NCBI RefSeq assembly: GCF_001613465.1
Contig: NZ_BDCK01000016.1
Location: 62,001-126,000 of the forward strand
From: Nocardia niwae NBRC 108934 = DSM 45340
GTDB lineage: Bacteria; Actinomycetota; Actinomycetes; Mycobacteriales; Mycobacteriaceae
Length of the DNA stretch: 64,000 nucleotides
Direction of reading: 5' to 3'
Shown here in pieces: positions 18,097 through 26,265 of the stretch. The notes below the pieces were generated by a model. The model did no database searches. It worked only from the letters and a program-made list of their open reading frames with translations, and was not told where the DNA came from. Numbering within the stretch: the first letter of the stretch is position 1; each line of letters begins with the position of its first letter. A program made the translations under genes and the position numbers.

Positions 18097-18131
18097 GAAG
18101 CCCGCCACCGCGAAAAGCGGTGGCGGGCTTC
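18097..18131 (-). terminator. Terminator of fadAB
   Basis: Perfect 15-bp stem (GAAGCCCGCCACCGC at 18097-18111; its complement at 18117-18131) around a GAAAA loop. It sits 24 nt past the fadB stop codon on the minus strand. It lies between fadB and the phytase-like gene. Confidence 0.75.
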
Positions 18132-18154
18132 GTCGCCCGCGTTCCGGCGCGAGA

Positions 18155-20305
18155 CTACTTGCGCAGCGAGGCCGGGACCTCGAAGCGCTCGCCGTAGGTC
18201 TTGGCGAGGTAGTCGGCCCGTTCCACGAAGGCCTCCTGGCCGCCGGGGTAACCGACGATGAACTGGTGCACACCACCGGTCCAGGCCGGGAAGCCGATGC
18301 CGAAGATCGAGCCGATGTTGGCGTCGGCGGTGGAGGTGAGCACGCCCTCGTCGAAGCACTTCTGGGTCTCGATCGCCTCCGCGAACAGCATGCGGTCGAT
18401 CAGATCCTGCAGCGGGACGCCGAAGTCCGCCGTGGTCTTGAAGTGCTCGCGCAGGCCCGGCCACAGACCGGTGCGCTTGCCGTTCTCGTCGTACTCGTAG
18501 AAGCCCGCCTTCTCCAGGCGGCCCGGACGACCCTCGGACACCATGTAGTCGATGACGTCCTGCGCCGGGTGCCGCTTGACGCCAAGGGTGGTGTCACCCG
18601 CCTGCGCGGCTTCCAAGGTCTCCTTGGCGATCTTCTGCATGAGCTTCATGTTCAGCTCGTCCGACAGCTGCAGCGGCGCGGCCGGGTAGCCCGCCTGCAG
18701 ACCGGCCTGCTCGATGGTCGCGGGCTCGATGCCCTCGTTGAGCATGGCGATCGCCTCGTTGACGAAGGTGCCGATCACGCGCGAGGTGAAGAAGCCGCGG
18801 CTGTCGTTGACGACGATCGGGGTCTTCTTGATCGCGAGGGTGTAGTCGAACACCCGGGCCAGCGCCTCGTCCGAGGTCTTCTCACCCCGGATGATCTCCA
18901 CCAGCGGCATCTTGTCGACCGGCGAGAAGAAGTGGATGCCGATGAAGTCCTCCTGGCGCTTCACGCCGGTCGCCAGACCGGTGATCGGCAGGGTGGAGGT
19001 GTTCGAGCCGAGCAGCGCGTCGGGGGTGACGACGTCCTCGATCTCCTGGAACACCTTGTGCTTCAGCTCGGTGTTCTCGAAGACGGCCTCGATCACGAAG
19101 TCGACGCCGGCGAAGTCGGCCGCGTCCGCGGTCGGCTTGATCCGGTCCAGCAGCGCCTTGGACTTCTCCTCGGTGGTCTTGCCCCGGGACAGCGCCTTGG
19201 CCTCGATCTTCTCGGAGTAGTTCTTGCCGCGCTCGGCCGCCTCGATGGAGACGTCCTTCAGCACGACCTCGTAGCCCGCCTTCGCGGAGACGTACGCGAT
19301 GCCCGCGCCCATCATGCCCGCGCCGAGCACGCCGACCTTCTTGATCTCCTTCTTCGGCACGTCCTTCGGACGCGAACCGCCGTTGTTGATCGTCTGCAGG
19401 TCGAAGAAGAACGCCTGGATCATGTTCTTCGCGACCGGACCGGTGAGCAGGTGCACGAAGTAGCGGGACTCGATCAGCGACGCGTTGTCGATGTCGACCT
19501 GCGAGCCCTCGACCGCGGCCGACATGATGGCGCGCGGCGCGGGCATGTTCGCACCCTTGAGCTGCTTGCGCAGGTTCGCCGGGAACGCGGGCAGGTTGGC
19601 CGCGAAGGCGGGCGAGGACGGGGTGCCGCCGGGGATCTTGAAGCCCTTCTTGTCCCACGGCTGCACGCCGGCCTCGGGGTTGGCCTTGATCCACGCCTTG
19701 GCGGCGGGAACCAGCTCCTCGATCGAACCGACCAGCTCGTCGACCAGGCCGATCTCCTTGGCCTTGGCCGGCCGGTTGCGCTGGCCCTGCAGCAGCACCT
19801 GCATCAGGGCGTTCTGCAGGCCGAGCATGCGCACGGTGCGGATGATGCCGCCGCCCGCGGGCAGCAGGCCGAGGGTGGCCTCCGGCAGACCGATCTGCGA
19901 ACCCGGCACGTCCGCCGCGATGCGGTGGTGGGTGGCCAGCGCGATCTCCAGGCCGCCGCCCAGCGCCGCGCCGTTGATGGCGGCGACGACCGGCTTGCCC
20001 AGCTGCTCCAGGCGACGCAGGGCGCTCTTGATCTCGCCGAGCTCCTCCATCAGCGCCTGGGCGTCGTCCGGGCCGACCTTCATCATGTTCTTCAGGTCGC
20101 CGCCGGCGAAGAAGGTCTTCTTCGCGGAGGTCAGGACGACACCGGTGATGTTGTCCTTCTCCGCCTCGAGCCGATCGACGGTGGCCGTCATCGACTTCTT
20201 GTACAGCTCGTTCATGGTGTTGGCGCCCTGGTTCGGGTCGTCCATCGTCAGCACGACGATGCCGTCCGAATCCTGCTCCCAACCGATCATGTTGGTTTCG
20301 CTCAC
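18155..20305 (-). CDS. fadB: Fatty-acid oxidation multifunctional enzyme: enoyl-CoA hydratase/3-hydroxyacyl-CoA dehydrogenase
   Basis: 716 residues from GTG 20305. The N-terminal crotonase domain (residues ~10-300) has the oxyanion segment GGDLKNM and the catalytic-glutamate region GAALGGGLEIALATHHRIAA. The C-terminal part is 3-hydroxyacyl-CoA dehydrogenase, with Rossmann motif KKVGVLGAGMMGAGIAYVSAKAG and HFFSPVDKMPLVEIIRG. It corresponds to Rv0860 of M. tuberculosis. It performs the middle two steps of beta-oxidation and forms a complex with the thiolase FadA, encoded 40 nt upstream in the same operon. Confidence 0.97.
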   Translation of the reverse strand: MSETNMIGWEQDSDGIVVLTMDDPNQGANTMNELYKKSMTATVDRLEAEKDNITGVVLTSAKKTFFAGGDLKNMMKVGPDDAQALMEELGEIKSALRRLEQLGKPVVAAINGAALGGGLEIALATHHRIAADVPGSQIGLPEATLGLLPAGGGIIRTVRMLGLQNALMQVLLQGQRNRPAKAKEIGLVDELVGSIEELVPAAKAWIKANPEAGVQPWDKKGFKIPGGTPSSPAFAANLPAFPANLRKQLKGANMPAPRAIMSAAVEGSQVDIDNASLIESRYFVHLLTGPVAKNMIQAFFFDLQTINNGGSRPKDVPKKEIKKVGVLGAGMMGAGIAYVSAKAGYEVVLKDVSIEAAERGKNYSEKIEAKALSRGKTTEEKSKALLDRIKPTADAADFAGVDFVIEAVFENTELKHKVFQEIEDVVTPDALLGSNTSTLPITGLATGVKRQEDFIGIHFFSPVDKMPLVEIIRGEKTSDEALARVFDYTLAIKKTPIVVNDSRGFFTSRVIGTFVNEAIAMLNEGIEPATIEQAGLQAGYPAAPLQLSDELNMKLMQKIAKETLEAAQAGDTTLGVKRHPAQDVIDYMVSEGRPGRLEKAGFYEYDENGKRTGLWPGLREHFKTTADFGVPLQDLIDRMLFAEAIETQKCFDEGVLTSTADANIGSIFGIGFPAWTGGVHQFIVGYPGGQEAFVERADYLAKTYGERFEVPASLRK

Positions 20306-20345
20306 AGCTCTGTGTCTCCTTGAATCTTCAGCTGTCGGTTGGGGC

Positions 20346-21560
20346 TCAGACCCGCTCGATGATGGTGGCCACGCCCATGCCGCCGCCGATGCACAGGGTG
20401 ATCAGCGCGTAACGGCCGTTGCGGCGCTCCAGCTCGTCGACCATGGTGCCGGTGATCATCGCGCCGGTCGCGCCCAGCGGGTGGCCCATCGCGATCGCGC
20501 CGCCGTTGACGTTCAGCTTCTCGTCCGGGACGTTCAGGTCCTTCTGGAACTTCAGCACCACGGAGGCGAACGCCTCGTTGATCTCGACCAGGTCGATGTC
20601 GTCGAGGGTCAGGCCCGCCTTGGCCAGCACCTTCTTGGCGGCCGGGGTCGGGCCGGTGAGCATGATGGTGGAGTCGGCGCCGCTGGTGGCGGTCGCGACG
20701 ACGCGCGCACGCGGGGTCAGGCCGGAAGCCTTGCCCGCCTCTTCAGTGCCGACGAGCACGAGCGCGGCGCCGTCGACGATGCCGGAGCTGTTGCCGCCGT
20801 GGTGCACGTGGTTGATCTTCTCGACGAAGTGGAACTTCTGCAGCGCCACCGCGTCGAAGCCACCCATCTCACCGATCACGGCGAAGGAGGGCTGCAGCTT
20901 GGCCAGGTCCTCGGCGGTGGTGCCGGGACGCATGTGCTCGTCCTTGTCCAGCACGACGATGCCGTTCTGGTCCTTCACCGGAACGATCGACTTGGCGAAG
21001 TAACCGCCGGTGGTGGCCTTGGCGGCCAGCTCCTGCGAGCGCACCGCGTAGGCGTCGACGTCGTCGCGGCTGAAGCCCTCGATGGTGGCGATCAGGTCGG
21101 CGGAGACACCCTGCGGGACGAAGTAGGTGTCGTAGTTGGTGGCCGGGTCCAGGGCCCACGCGCCGCCGTCGGAACCCATCGGCACGCGCGACATGGACTC
21201 GACGCCACCGGCGATGACCAGGTCGTCGAAGCCCGAGCGGACCTTCTGGGCGGCGAGGTTGACCGCCTCGAGGCCGGAGGCGCAGAAACGGTTGAGCTGG
21301 AAGCCGCCGACGGTGTCGGGCAGGCCGGCCACGGTGACCGCGGTACGGGCGATGTCCGCGCCCTGGTCGCCGACGGGCGCCACCACGCCGAGGATCAGGT
21401 CGGAGATCCGGTCCTCGTCGAGGTTCGGGAAGCGACCGCGCAGCTCCTGGATCAGACCAACAGTCAGATCGATCGGCTTGACCGAGTGCAGCGAGCCGTT
21501 CTTCTTGCCACGGCCGCGCGGGGTGCGGATGGCCTCGTAAATGTAGGCCTCTGTGGTCAT
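20346..21560 (-). CDS. fadA: Acetyl-CoA acyltransferase (thiolase) of beta-oxidation
   Basis: 404 residues from ATG 21560 with GGAAGGAAC upstream. Thiolase motifs are complete: nucleophile Cys in [20 protein letters not shown] for the first active-site loop, [15 protein letters not shown] with the catalytic His, and CIGGGMG with the second Cys. It corresponds to Rv0859. The enzyme cleaves 3-ketoacyl-CoA to acetyl-CoA plus a shortened acyl-CoA. It is first in the fadA-fadB operon. Confidence 0.97.
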   Translation of the reverse strand: MTTEAYIYEAIRTPRGRGKKNGSLHSVKPIDLTVGLIQELRGRFPNLDEDRISDLILGVVAPVGDQGADIARTAVTVAGLPDTVGGFQLNRFCASGLEAVNLAAQKVRSGFDDLVIAGGVESMSRVPMGSDGGAWALDPATNYDTYFVPQGVSADLIATIEGFSRDDVDAYAVRSQELAAKATTGGYFAKSIVPVKDQNGIVVLDKDEHMRPGTTAEDLAKLQPSFAVIGEMGGFDAVALQKFHFVEKINHVHHGGNSSGIVDGAALVLVGTEEAGKASGLTPRARVVATATSGADSTIMLTGPTPAAKKVLAKAGLTLDDIDLVEINEAFASVVLKFQKDLNVPDEKLNVNGGAIAMGHPLGATGAMITGTMVDELERRNGRYALITLCIGGGMGVATIIERV

Positions 21561-21849
21561 GGAGTGTTCCTTCCTCAATGTGCTGCGGCCGGACGTTCGT
21601 CCGTCCGAGCGCGGGTGTGCGGCGACACCGCGGGTGCGGCGTGGCTGCGGCTGACCTCGCCGACCGGCCTTGCGGCCGACCGTTCCTAACGCTGTACAAA
21701 ACCAGGCAGGCAACAGCGGACGCACGACCCGGTCGCCCGTACGCCTGGGCATACCATAGAACGTCGGCGTACCGAAGCTCCCGGCTACCCGCCCATACTA
21801 CCGTGGAGTGCGAACTCCGGTTAACTTAACGTCGTGAGAACGGTGGTTG

Positions 21850-24800
21850 TCAACCATCCAGCCGTGTGGCACCCAGCTCACTCTTCAGCAATTCGAGGGC
21901 GACCTCGTCCGGGTCGCGCCGGTCTCCGGGAGCCACCGGATCGGCCGCGGCGGCCATCATCTCCTGCTCCTCTTCCGGCGTGGAGGCGGGAACGGCCCCG
22001 GCCCGGTCCCAGCCGCGCTCGGCAGGCGCGTCGTTCGCGCTCGACCCCGCGTCGAACCGCGCATAGTCCGCGGGACCCGGGTCGTCCGGTAGATCCGGGT
22101 AGTCGGGCGGCGGGATGTCGTCGTCCGCGGGATACGGACGCGGGTCGGCGCCGCTCGCCCGCGAACGTCCGGCATCACCCGGCTTCTCGGCATTCGCGTT
22201 CCTGGCTTGGCTCGGGCGGGAGAACCGCGGCGGGGCGGCAGCGCCCGAAGCCCGGCCTGTCGCGTTGCCGGATTCACGTCCCGGCTGATTTCCCGCCTGG
22301 TTCCGGGGACGGTTACCCGAACCGCCCGCCCGCGGCGCCGCCGTGGGCCGTGGCGCCGCGCCGCCGGCTTCCCAGCGCACCTCGTGGTCGCGTCCGAGCA
22401 CCGCCCGCACCGCCGACCGGACCGCGTCCAGATTCCGCGGATCGGACAGGCGCTGAGCCAACGGCGCGTGCTGATGCGCGAAGACGATGACCTCGCCCTC
22501 CACCCGGGCGACCGACGCACCGGCGAGCATCGCCTGCACGGCCGCGCCGAACTCCCGCACTTTCGCGCGGATGTCCGCCCAGGCGGCTTCCACCTCACGC
22601 AGCAGGTCACCGCTCGGCGCCGAGGAAGAACCGGCGGGCTCCGGTGAGGACGAGTGGGAGGCCTGCGCGTCGGCCCTGTCCCGAGCGCCCTCCCCGACAG
22701 CAGAGCTACTCGTGGCAGCCGAGTCGGCGGCCTCGGGATCAGATCCGGCAGCAGAACTTCGCGTGCCGGTCTGGTCGATGCCACCGTGACCGCGCCCAGC
22801 GCTCGGGTCGGCCACCCCCTGATCACGCCCAGCACCCCGCGCGGCACCCGGGTCAGCCACCCCCTGATCACGCCCAGCACCCCGCGCGGCACCCGGGTCG
22901 GCCACCCCGCGATCGGGCCCAGCTCCGGACACCGCGATACCCGGATCATCCTCAGCACTCCGCGCAGCGCTCCGGTCCACGCCTCCGCGCTCAGGCCCAG
23001 CACCACGCACAGCACTCGAGTCCGCGCCACCGTCAGGCGCACCGGATGGATCGACGGCGGGCGACACCGTCTGCGCGCCCGACGCCGCAGCACCCGACGC
23101 CCGCGCCGACGGTGCGGATCCTCGCGCTGTGCCATCGCTACCACCTTGCGCAGCAGGGGATTCGGAGGAGACCTGCCCCGCTGCGACTTCTCCACCGCGC
23201 GCGGCGTCATCGGCCTGCCCGGGCGTCACAGGTGTGGCCCCGGAAGCTCCGGCCTGCGGAGCACTCATCTCGGCGACCGCATTCGACTCTCCCGCCGGCC
23301 CACTACCGGACAGAGCAATGGAGTCCGGTTCGGCCACCGGCGCGGAAGGATTCGCGCCGCCTCCCGCCCTCGCGGCCGACGCCATCGAGTCCGAGGCCGA
23401 CTCATCACCGGCGGGCGTCGGCCGACGCTCGCCACCCGCGGATTCCCCGCCACCACGCGGCGCGGCGGAAGCTGCCGCACCGGAAGACGGATCTGTCCCC
23501 CGCTCGCTACCGGCCGGAGCTGGGCGATCGGCGATTTGCGCGTCAGCGGACACACCTGCGGCGGGCACCACTCGCTCCGGGCCATCGGTCCGCACCGGAC
23601 CAGCACCACCGGCGTCGGCAGCGGAGTTTCCACGGTTCTCCCGCATAGCGGCCAGCGCCTCGGCGCCCCGGCGACGAGGCGGGCCCGACGGCGACCCGGC
23701 CGCAGCAGCCGGGGTGGCAGCAGGCGGCGCGGTCACGGCGGGAGCCGAACCAACGGGGCCACCGGCCAGTCCGCGCTCCAGCCGTTCCAACCGCTGCAGC
23801 GTGGCGGATTCCGCATCGGACACGGAGGGCAGCAGCATGCGCGCGCAGACCACTTCGAGCAGCAGTCGCGGCGCCGTCGCGCCGCGCATCTCCCCGAGCC
23901 CCTCGTGCAGCAGCTCGGCGTAACGGGTCAGGGTGGCCGAGCCCAAACGCGCCGCCTGGTCGCGCATCCGGTCGAGCACGTCACCGGGGCCGGTGACCAG
24001 AGCGCGTTCGATGGCGTCGGGCACCGCTCGCAACAGGATCAGGTCGCGGAAGCGATCGAGCAGGTCGACGGCGAAACGCCGGGGGTCGTGACCCGCCTCC
24101 ATCACCCCGTCGACAGTGCCGAACAGCGTGGCGCCGTCATCGGCGGCCAGCGCCTCGACCGCGTCGTCGATCAGCGCGACGTCGGTGACGCCGAGCAGCG
24201 AGACCGCGCGGGCATAGGTGACGCCCTCGGGTCCCGCGCCCGCCAGCAGCTGGTCGAGCACGCTGAGGCTGTCGCGCGGCGAACCGCCGCCCGCGCGAAT
24301 CACCAAGGGGTACACCGCTTCTTCGACCGGCACGTGTTCCTGCTCGCAGATCCGCCCGAGCAGTCCGCGCATGGTGGCGGGCGGCAGCAGCCGGAACGGG
24401 TAGTGATGCGTACGCGAGCGGATGGTGGGCAGCACCTTGTCCGGCTCGGTGGTCGCGAAGATGAAGATCAGGTGCGCCGGCGGCTCCTCGACGATCTTGA
24501 GCAGCGCGTTGAACCCCGCGGTGGTCACCATGTGCGCCTCGTCGACGATGAACACCCGATACCTGGACTCGGCCGGCGCGTAGAAGGCGCGGTCACGCAG
24601 TTCCCTGGTGTCGTCGACGCCGCCGTGGCTCGCGGCGTCGAGTTCGATGACGTCCAGGTTGCCCGGACCGCCCGGACCCAGCGCCACACAGGACGGGCAG
24701 GTGCCGCAGGGTGTCGAGGTGGGCCCTTCCACGCAGTTCAGCGAACGGGCGAGAATACGCGCCGAGGACGTCTTGCCGCAGCCGCGCGGACCGGAGAACA

Positions 24801-24915
24801 GATAGGCATGACTGATCCGCCCCGTGTCGAGCGCGGTACTCAGCGGGTCGGTGACGTGCTCCTGACCCACCACCTCAGCGAACGTTGCCGGTCGGTACTT
24901 CCGGTACAGAGCCAC
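21850..24915 (-). CDS. dnaX: DNA polymerase III subunit gamma/tau, unusually long
   Basis: 1021 residues from GTG 24915. The clamp-loader AAA+ core spans residues ~1-370: MALYRKYRPATFAEVVGQEHV, Walker A GPRGCGKTS, the four-Cys zinc module (CVEGPTSTPCGTCPSC) and the DEAH-type Walker B VDEAHM. A low-complexity Ala/Gly/Ser/Pro/Asp region of about 400 residues follows. Then come a conserved folded segment (LLREVEAAWADIRAKVREFG) and a conserved C-terminus ending LELLKSELGATRLDG. The mycobacterial homologue is far shorter (about 580 residues). It loads the sliding clamp onto DNA. Confidence 0.96.
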   Translation of the reverse strand: MALYRKYRPATFAEVVGQEHVTDPLSTALDTGRISHAYLFSGPRGCGKTSSARILARSLNCVEGPTSTPCGTCPSCVALGPGGPGNLDVIELDAASHGGVDDTRELRDRAFYAPAESRYRVFIVDEAHMVTTAGFNALLKIVEEPPAHLIFIFATTEPDKVLPTIRSRTHHYPFRLLPPATMRGLLGRICEQEHVPVEEAVYPLVIRAGGGSPRDSLSVLDQLLAGAGPEGVTYARAVSLLGVTDVALIDDAVEALAADDGATLFGTVDGVMEAGHDPRRFAVDLLDRFRDLILLRAVPDAIERALVTGPGDVLDRMRDQAARLGSATLTRYAELLHEGLGEMRGATAPRLLLEVVCARMLLPSVSDAESATLQRLERLERGLAGGPVGSAPAVTAPPAATPAAAAGSPSGPPRRRGAEALAAMRENRGNSAADAGGAGPVRTDGPERVVPAAGVSADAQIADRPAPAGSERGTDPSSGAAASAAPRGGGESAGGERRPTPAGDESASDSMASAARAGGGANPSAPVAEPDSIALSGSGPAGESNAVAEMSAPQAGASGATPVTPGQADDAARGGEVAAGQVSSESPAAQGGSDGTARGSAPSARASGAAASGAQTVSPAVDPSGAPDGGADSSAVRGAGPERGGVDRSAARSAEDDPGIAVSGAGPDRGVADPGAARGAGRDQGVADPGAARGAGRDQGVADPSAGRGHGGIDQTGTRSSAAGSDPEAADSAATSSSAVGEGARDRADAQASHSSSPEPAGSSSAPSGDLLREVEAAWADIRAKVREFGAAVQAMLAGASVARVEGEVIVFAHQHAPLAQRLSDPRNLDAVRSAVRAVLGRDHEVRWEAGGAAPRPTAAPRAGGSGNRPRNQAGNQPGRESGNATGRASGAAAPPRFSRPSQARNANAEKPGDAGRSRASGADPRPYPADDDIPPPDYPDLPDDPGPADYARFDAGSSANDAPAERGWDRAGAVPASTPEEEQEMMAAAADPVAPGDRRDPDEVALELLKSELGATRLDG
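22804..22919. repeat. 45-bp tandem repeat inside dnaX
   Basis: Two nearly exact 45-bp units and a diverged third copy. Each encodes the 15-residue block RDQGVADPGAARGAG (minus strand). The anchor GATCACGCCC occurs at 22821 and 22866. It lies in the low-complexity linker and keeps the frame. Confidence 0.85.
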
Positions 24916-25366
24916 GGCCAGAGGTTACCGGCGACCGCCGACAAAGGACATTCCCGCCCGCCGCGCGAGCGACCGCCCCACCCGAGGAAATTACTGTGAT
25001 CCACATCACAACATGCCCGCCGCCTTCTTCGAAGGCCGACCAGCATGTGCGTAATAGCAACCTCAGAGCTATCGCTCATGCTGCATGAGAGATGTCCGGA
25101 CTTGCCCGGCGCGGCCTCCCGCCCGCGCCGGAAAATATGGACTCCCACCCCGATTTACCACGACTTTTTGGAGATAACGAAACCGTCACCATGGGTGACA
25201 TCGATGCAATCCGCTGGCTAACGTGGCACTCGGCAACTTCGGTAGCCAAACCTTCATCAGGTTGGTGACCCCGGCCGGTCCCTCATCCCGACCGGGGCAC
25301 AACCTACCGAACTCAGCCCACGGGTGAACAGCGTCAATCCCCACTTCCACCGGAGGACCGCCCACC
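24916..25366. other. Intergenic region with regulatory elements upstream of the 25367 gene
   Basis: About 450 nt with no convincing protein gene. It contains a perfect CRP-type palindrome (24995-25010), a second short dyad CTCATGC-T-GCATGAG (25075-25089), and GTCACC-ATG-GGTGAC near 25190. A GC-rich hairpin lies around 25270-25300, close to the downstream gene. The long leader suggests regulated transcription of the following gene. A tiny 25-codon frame from the ATG at about 25192 lacks a well-spaced ribosome-binding site and is not called. Confidence 0.5.
24995..25010. promoter_or_regulatory. Perfect CRP/GlxR-type binding site
   Basis: TGTGA, six bases, TCACA: an exact match to the cAMP-receptor consensus used by actinobacterial CRP/GlxR proteins. 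It lies 80 nt from the dnaX start and about 360 nt before the plus-strand gene at 25367. Which gene it controls is not decided by sequence. Confidence 0.65.
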
Positions 25367-26185
25367 GTGTCGTGTGACGACATCGCCGCCGCCTGGCTGT
25401 CCAGCACCGATTTCGCAGGCGACCACTCCGCCGTCGCCCTCTTGAGCCGCGCCATCAGCCCGCAGGAATTCGCGATCAAGCGCGACTCACTGCCGGTGAC
25501 CGCGGCCGCCGATCCGACCACCGCCGCGGCCATCCTCGAACTCCTCGAACGCGGCCAGGTGCCCACCATGGCCGCGATCCGCACCCTGACCGCGCAGAAC
25601 GAGATGCGCCGCGAGGCCGAACGCATCGAACGACTCGGCCGCCGCGCTCAGCGCAGCATCGACGACTTCGGCAGGGTGCTCGCCAAGCTGGCGGACGCGC
25701 ACTGGACCGCGCACGGTTACGGACCCACCCGCCGCGACGTGCTGTGCACCGAGCAGATCATGACACTGATCCGCACCCGCGTCGGCAATATCGCGCCGTC
25801 GGCGGTCAAGCATCTCTGGCTGATCGAGCGGGCCCAACGTGCGGGGTGGATCGCCTCCAACGCCAATCCGCGGTCGTTGTGCGCCGCGCGGCGCTTCTAC
25901 GCCGCCCAGTACGGCAACCGGGTCTCGTTGCGCCCGGTGAACACGATCGGCACCGCGATCGCGACTTATCTGGCGGACTACCAGGCCGAGCACGGCCGCC
26001 CGCCGCGCTGGTCGGTGGTCGCGCAAGAACTGCGCGACGACCGGGGCCGCCGCATCTTCCACAACACCGCCGACGCCCGCGCCCAGCAGCTGTGGTTGAC
26101 CACAGCGGAGTGGGTGGAGATGTGCGACGACCTGCCCGTGCCCGGGCGGCGCGGATTGCGCGCCATCCGTAGATCTCGCGGTTGA
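25367..26185 (+). CDS. Protein of unknown function
   Basis: 272 residues from a GTG with CCGGAGGA upstream. It is largely alpha-helical with many Ala, Arg and Glu residues. The segment LLERGQVPTMAAIRTLTAQNEMRREAERIERLGRRAQRSI may be a helical pair or coiled coil. The C-terminal half contains PRWSVVAQELRDDRGRRIFHNTADARAQQLWLTTAEWVEM, which could form a helix-turn-helix-like unit. No family is recognised. It is a single gene with a long leader and ends 30 nt before the MMPL operator. Confidence 0.75.
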   Translation: MSCDDIAAAWLSSTDFAGDHSAVALLSRAISPQEFAIKRDSLPVTAAADPTTAAAILELLERGQVPTMAAIRTLTAQNEMRREAERIERLGRRAQRSIDDFGRVLAKLADAHWTAHGYGPTRRDVLCTEQIMTLIRTRVGNIAPSAVKHLWLIERAQRAGWIASNANPRSLCAARRFYAAQYGNRVSLRPVNTIGTAIATYLADYQAEHGRPPRWSVVAQELRDDRGRRIFHNTADARAQQLWLTTAEWVEMCDDLPVPGRRGLRAIRRSRG

Positions 26186-26215
26186 ACCGGAGCCGGTCAT
26201 GCTGGCTCGACACCA

Positions 26216-26250
26216 TAGGTTAACGGCGTTACTCTAACGCCGTTAACCTA
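26216..26250. promoter_or_regulatory. Perfect 35-bp palindromic operator of the mmpL-tetR operon
   Basis: Two exact 16-bp arms, TAGGTTAACGGCGTTA (26216-26231) and its complement (26235-26250), flank the spacer CTC. The palindrome ends 15 nt before the MMPL start codon. Each arm also holds the sub-site TAACGGCGTTA or its complement. This is the expected form of a TetR operator, and a tetR gene is the second gene of the operon. Confidence 0.8.
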
Positions 26251-26265
26251 ACGAGCGGAGCCGCG

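Noticed and set aside
16460..20323. A 1287-codon frame opposite marR, phytase-like and fadB genes
   Set aside because: It spans three genes with clear domains on both strands and has no recognisable motif.
22801..22920. A CRISPR-like repeat block
   Set aside because: The 45-bp units are directly adjacent, in frame in dnaX, with no unique spacers.
23600..23900. Programmed frameshift site in dnaX giving a short gamma form
   Set aside because: No A-rich slippery heptamer was seen after the clamp-loader core, so no gamma product is claimed.
25190..25270. A 25-codon leader peptide or known riboswitch before the 25367 gene
   Set aside because: The nearest ribosome-binding site is too far from the ATG. 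The sequence does not match a riboswitch core that I know.
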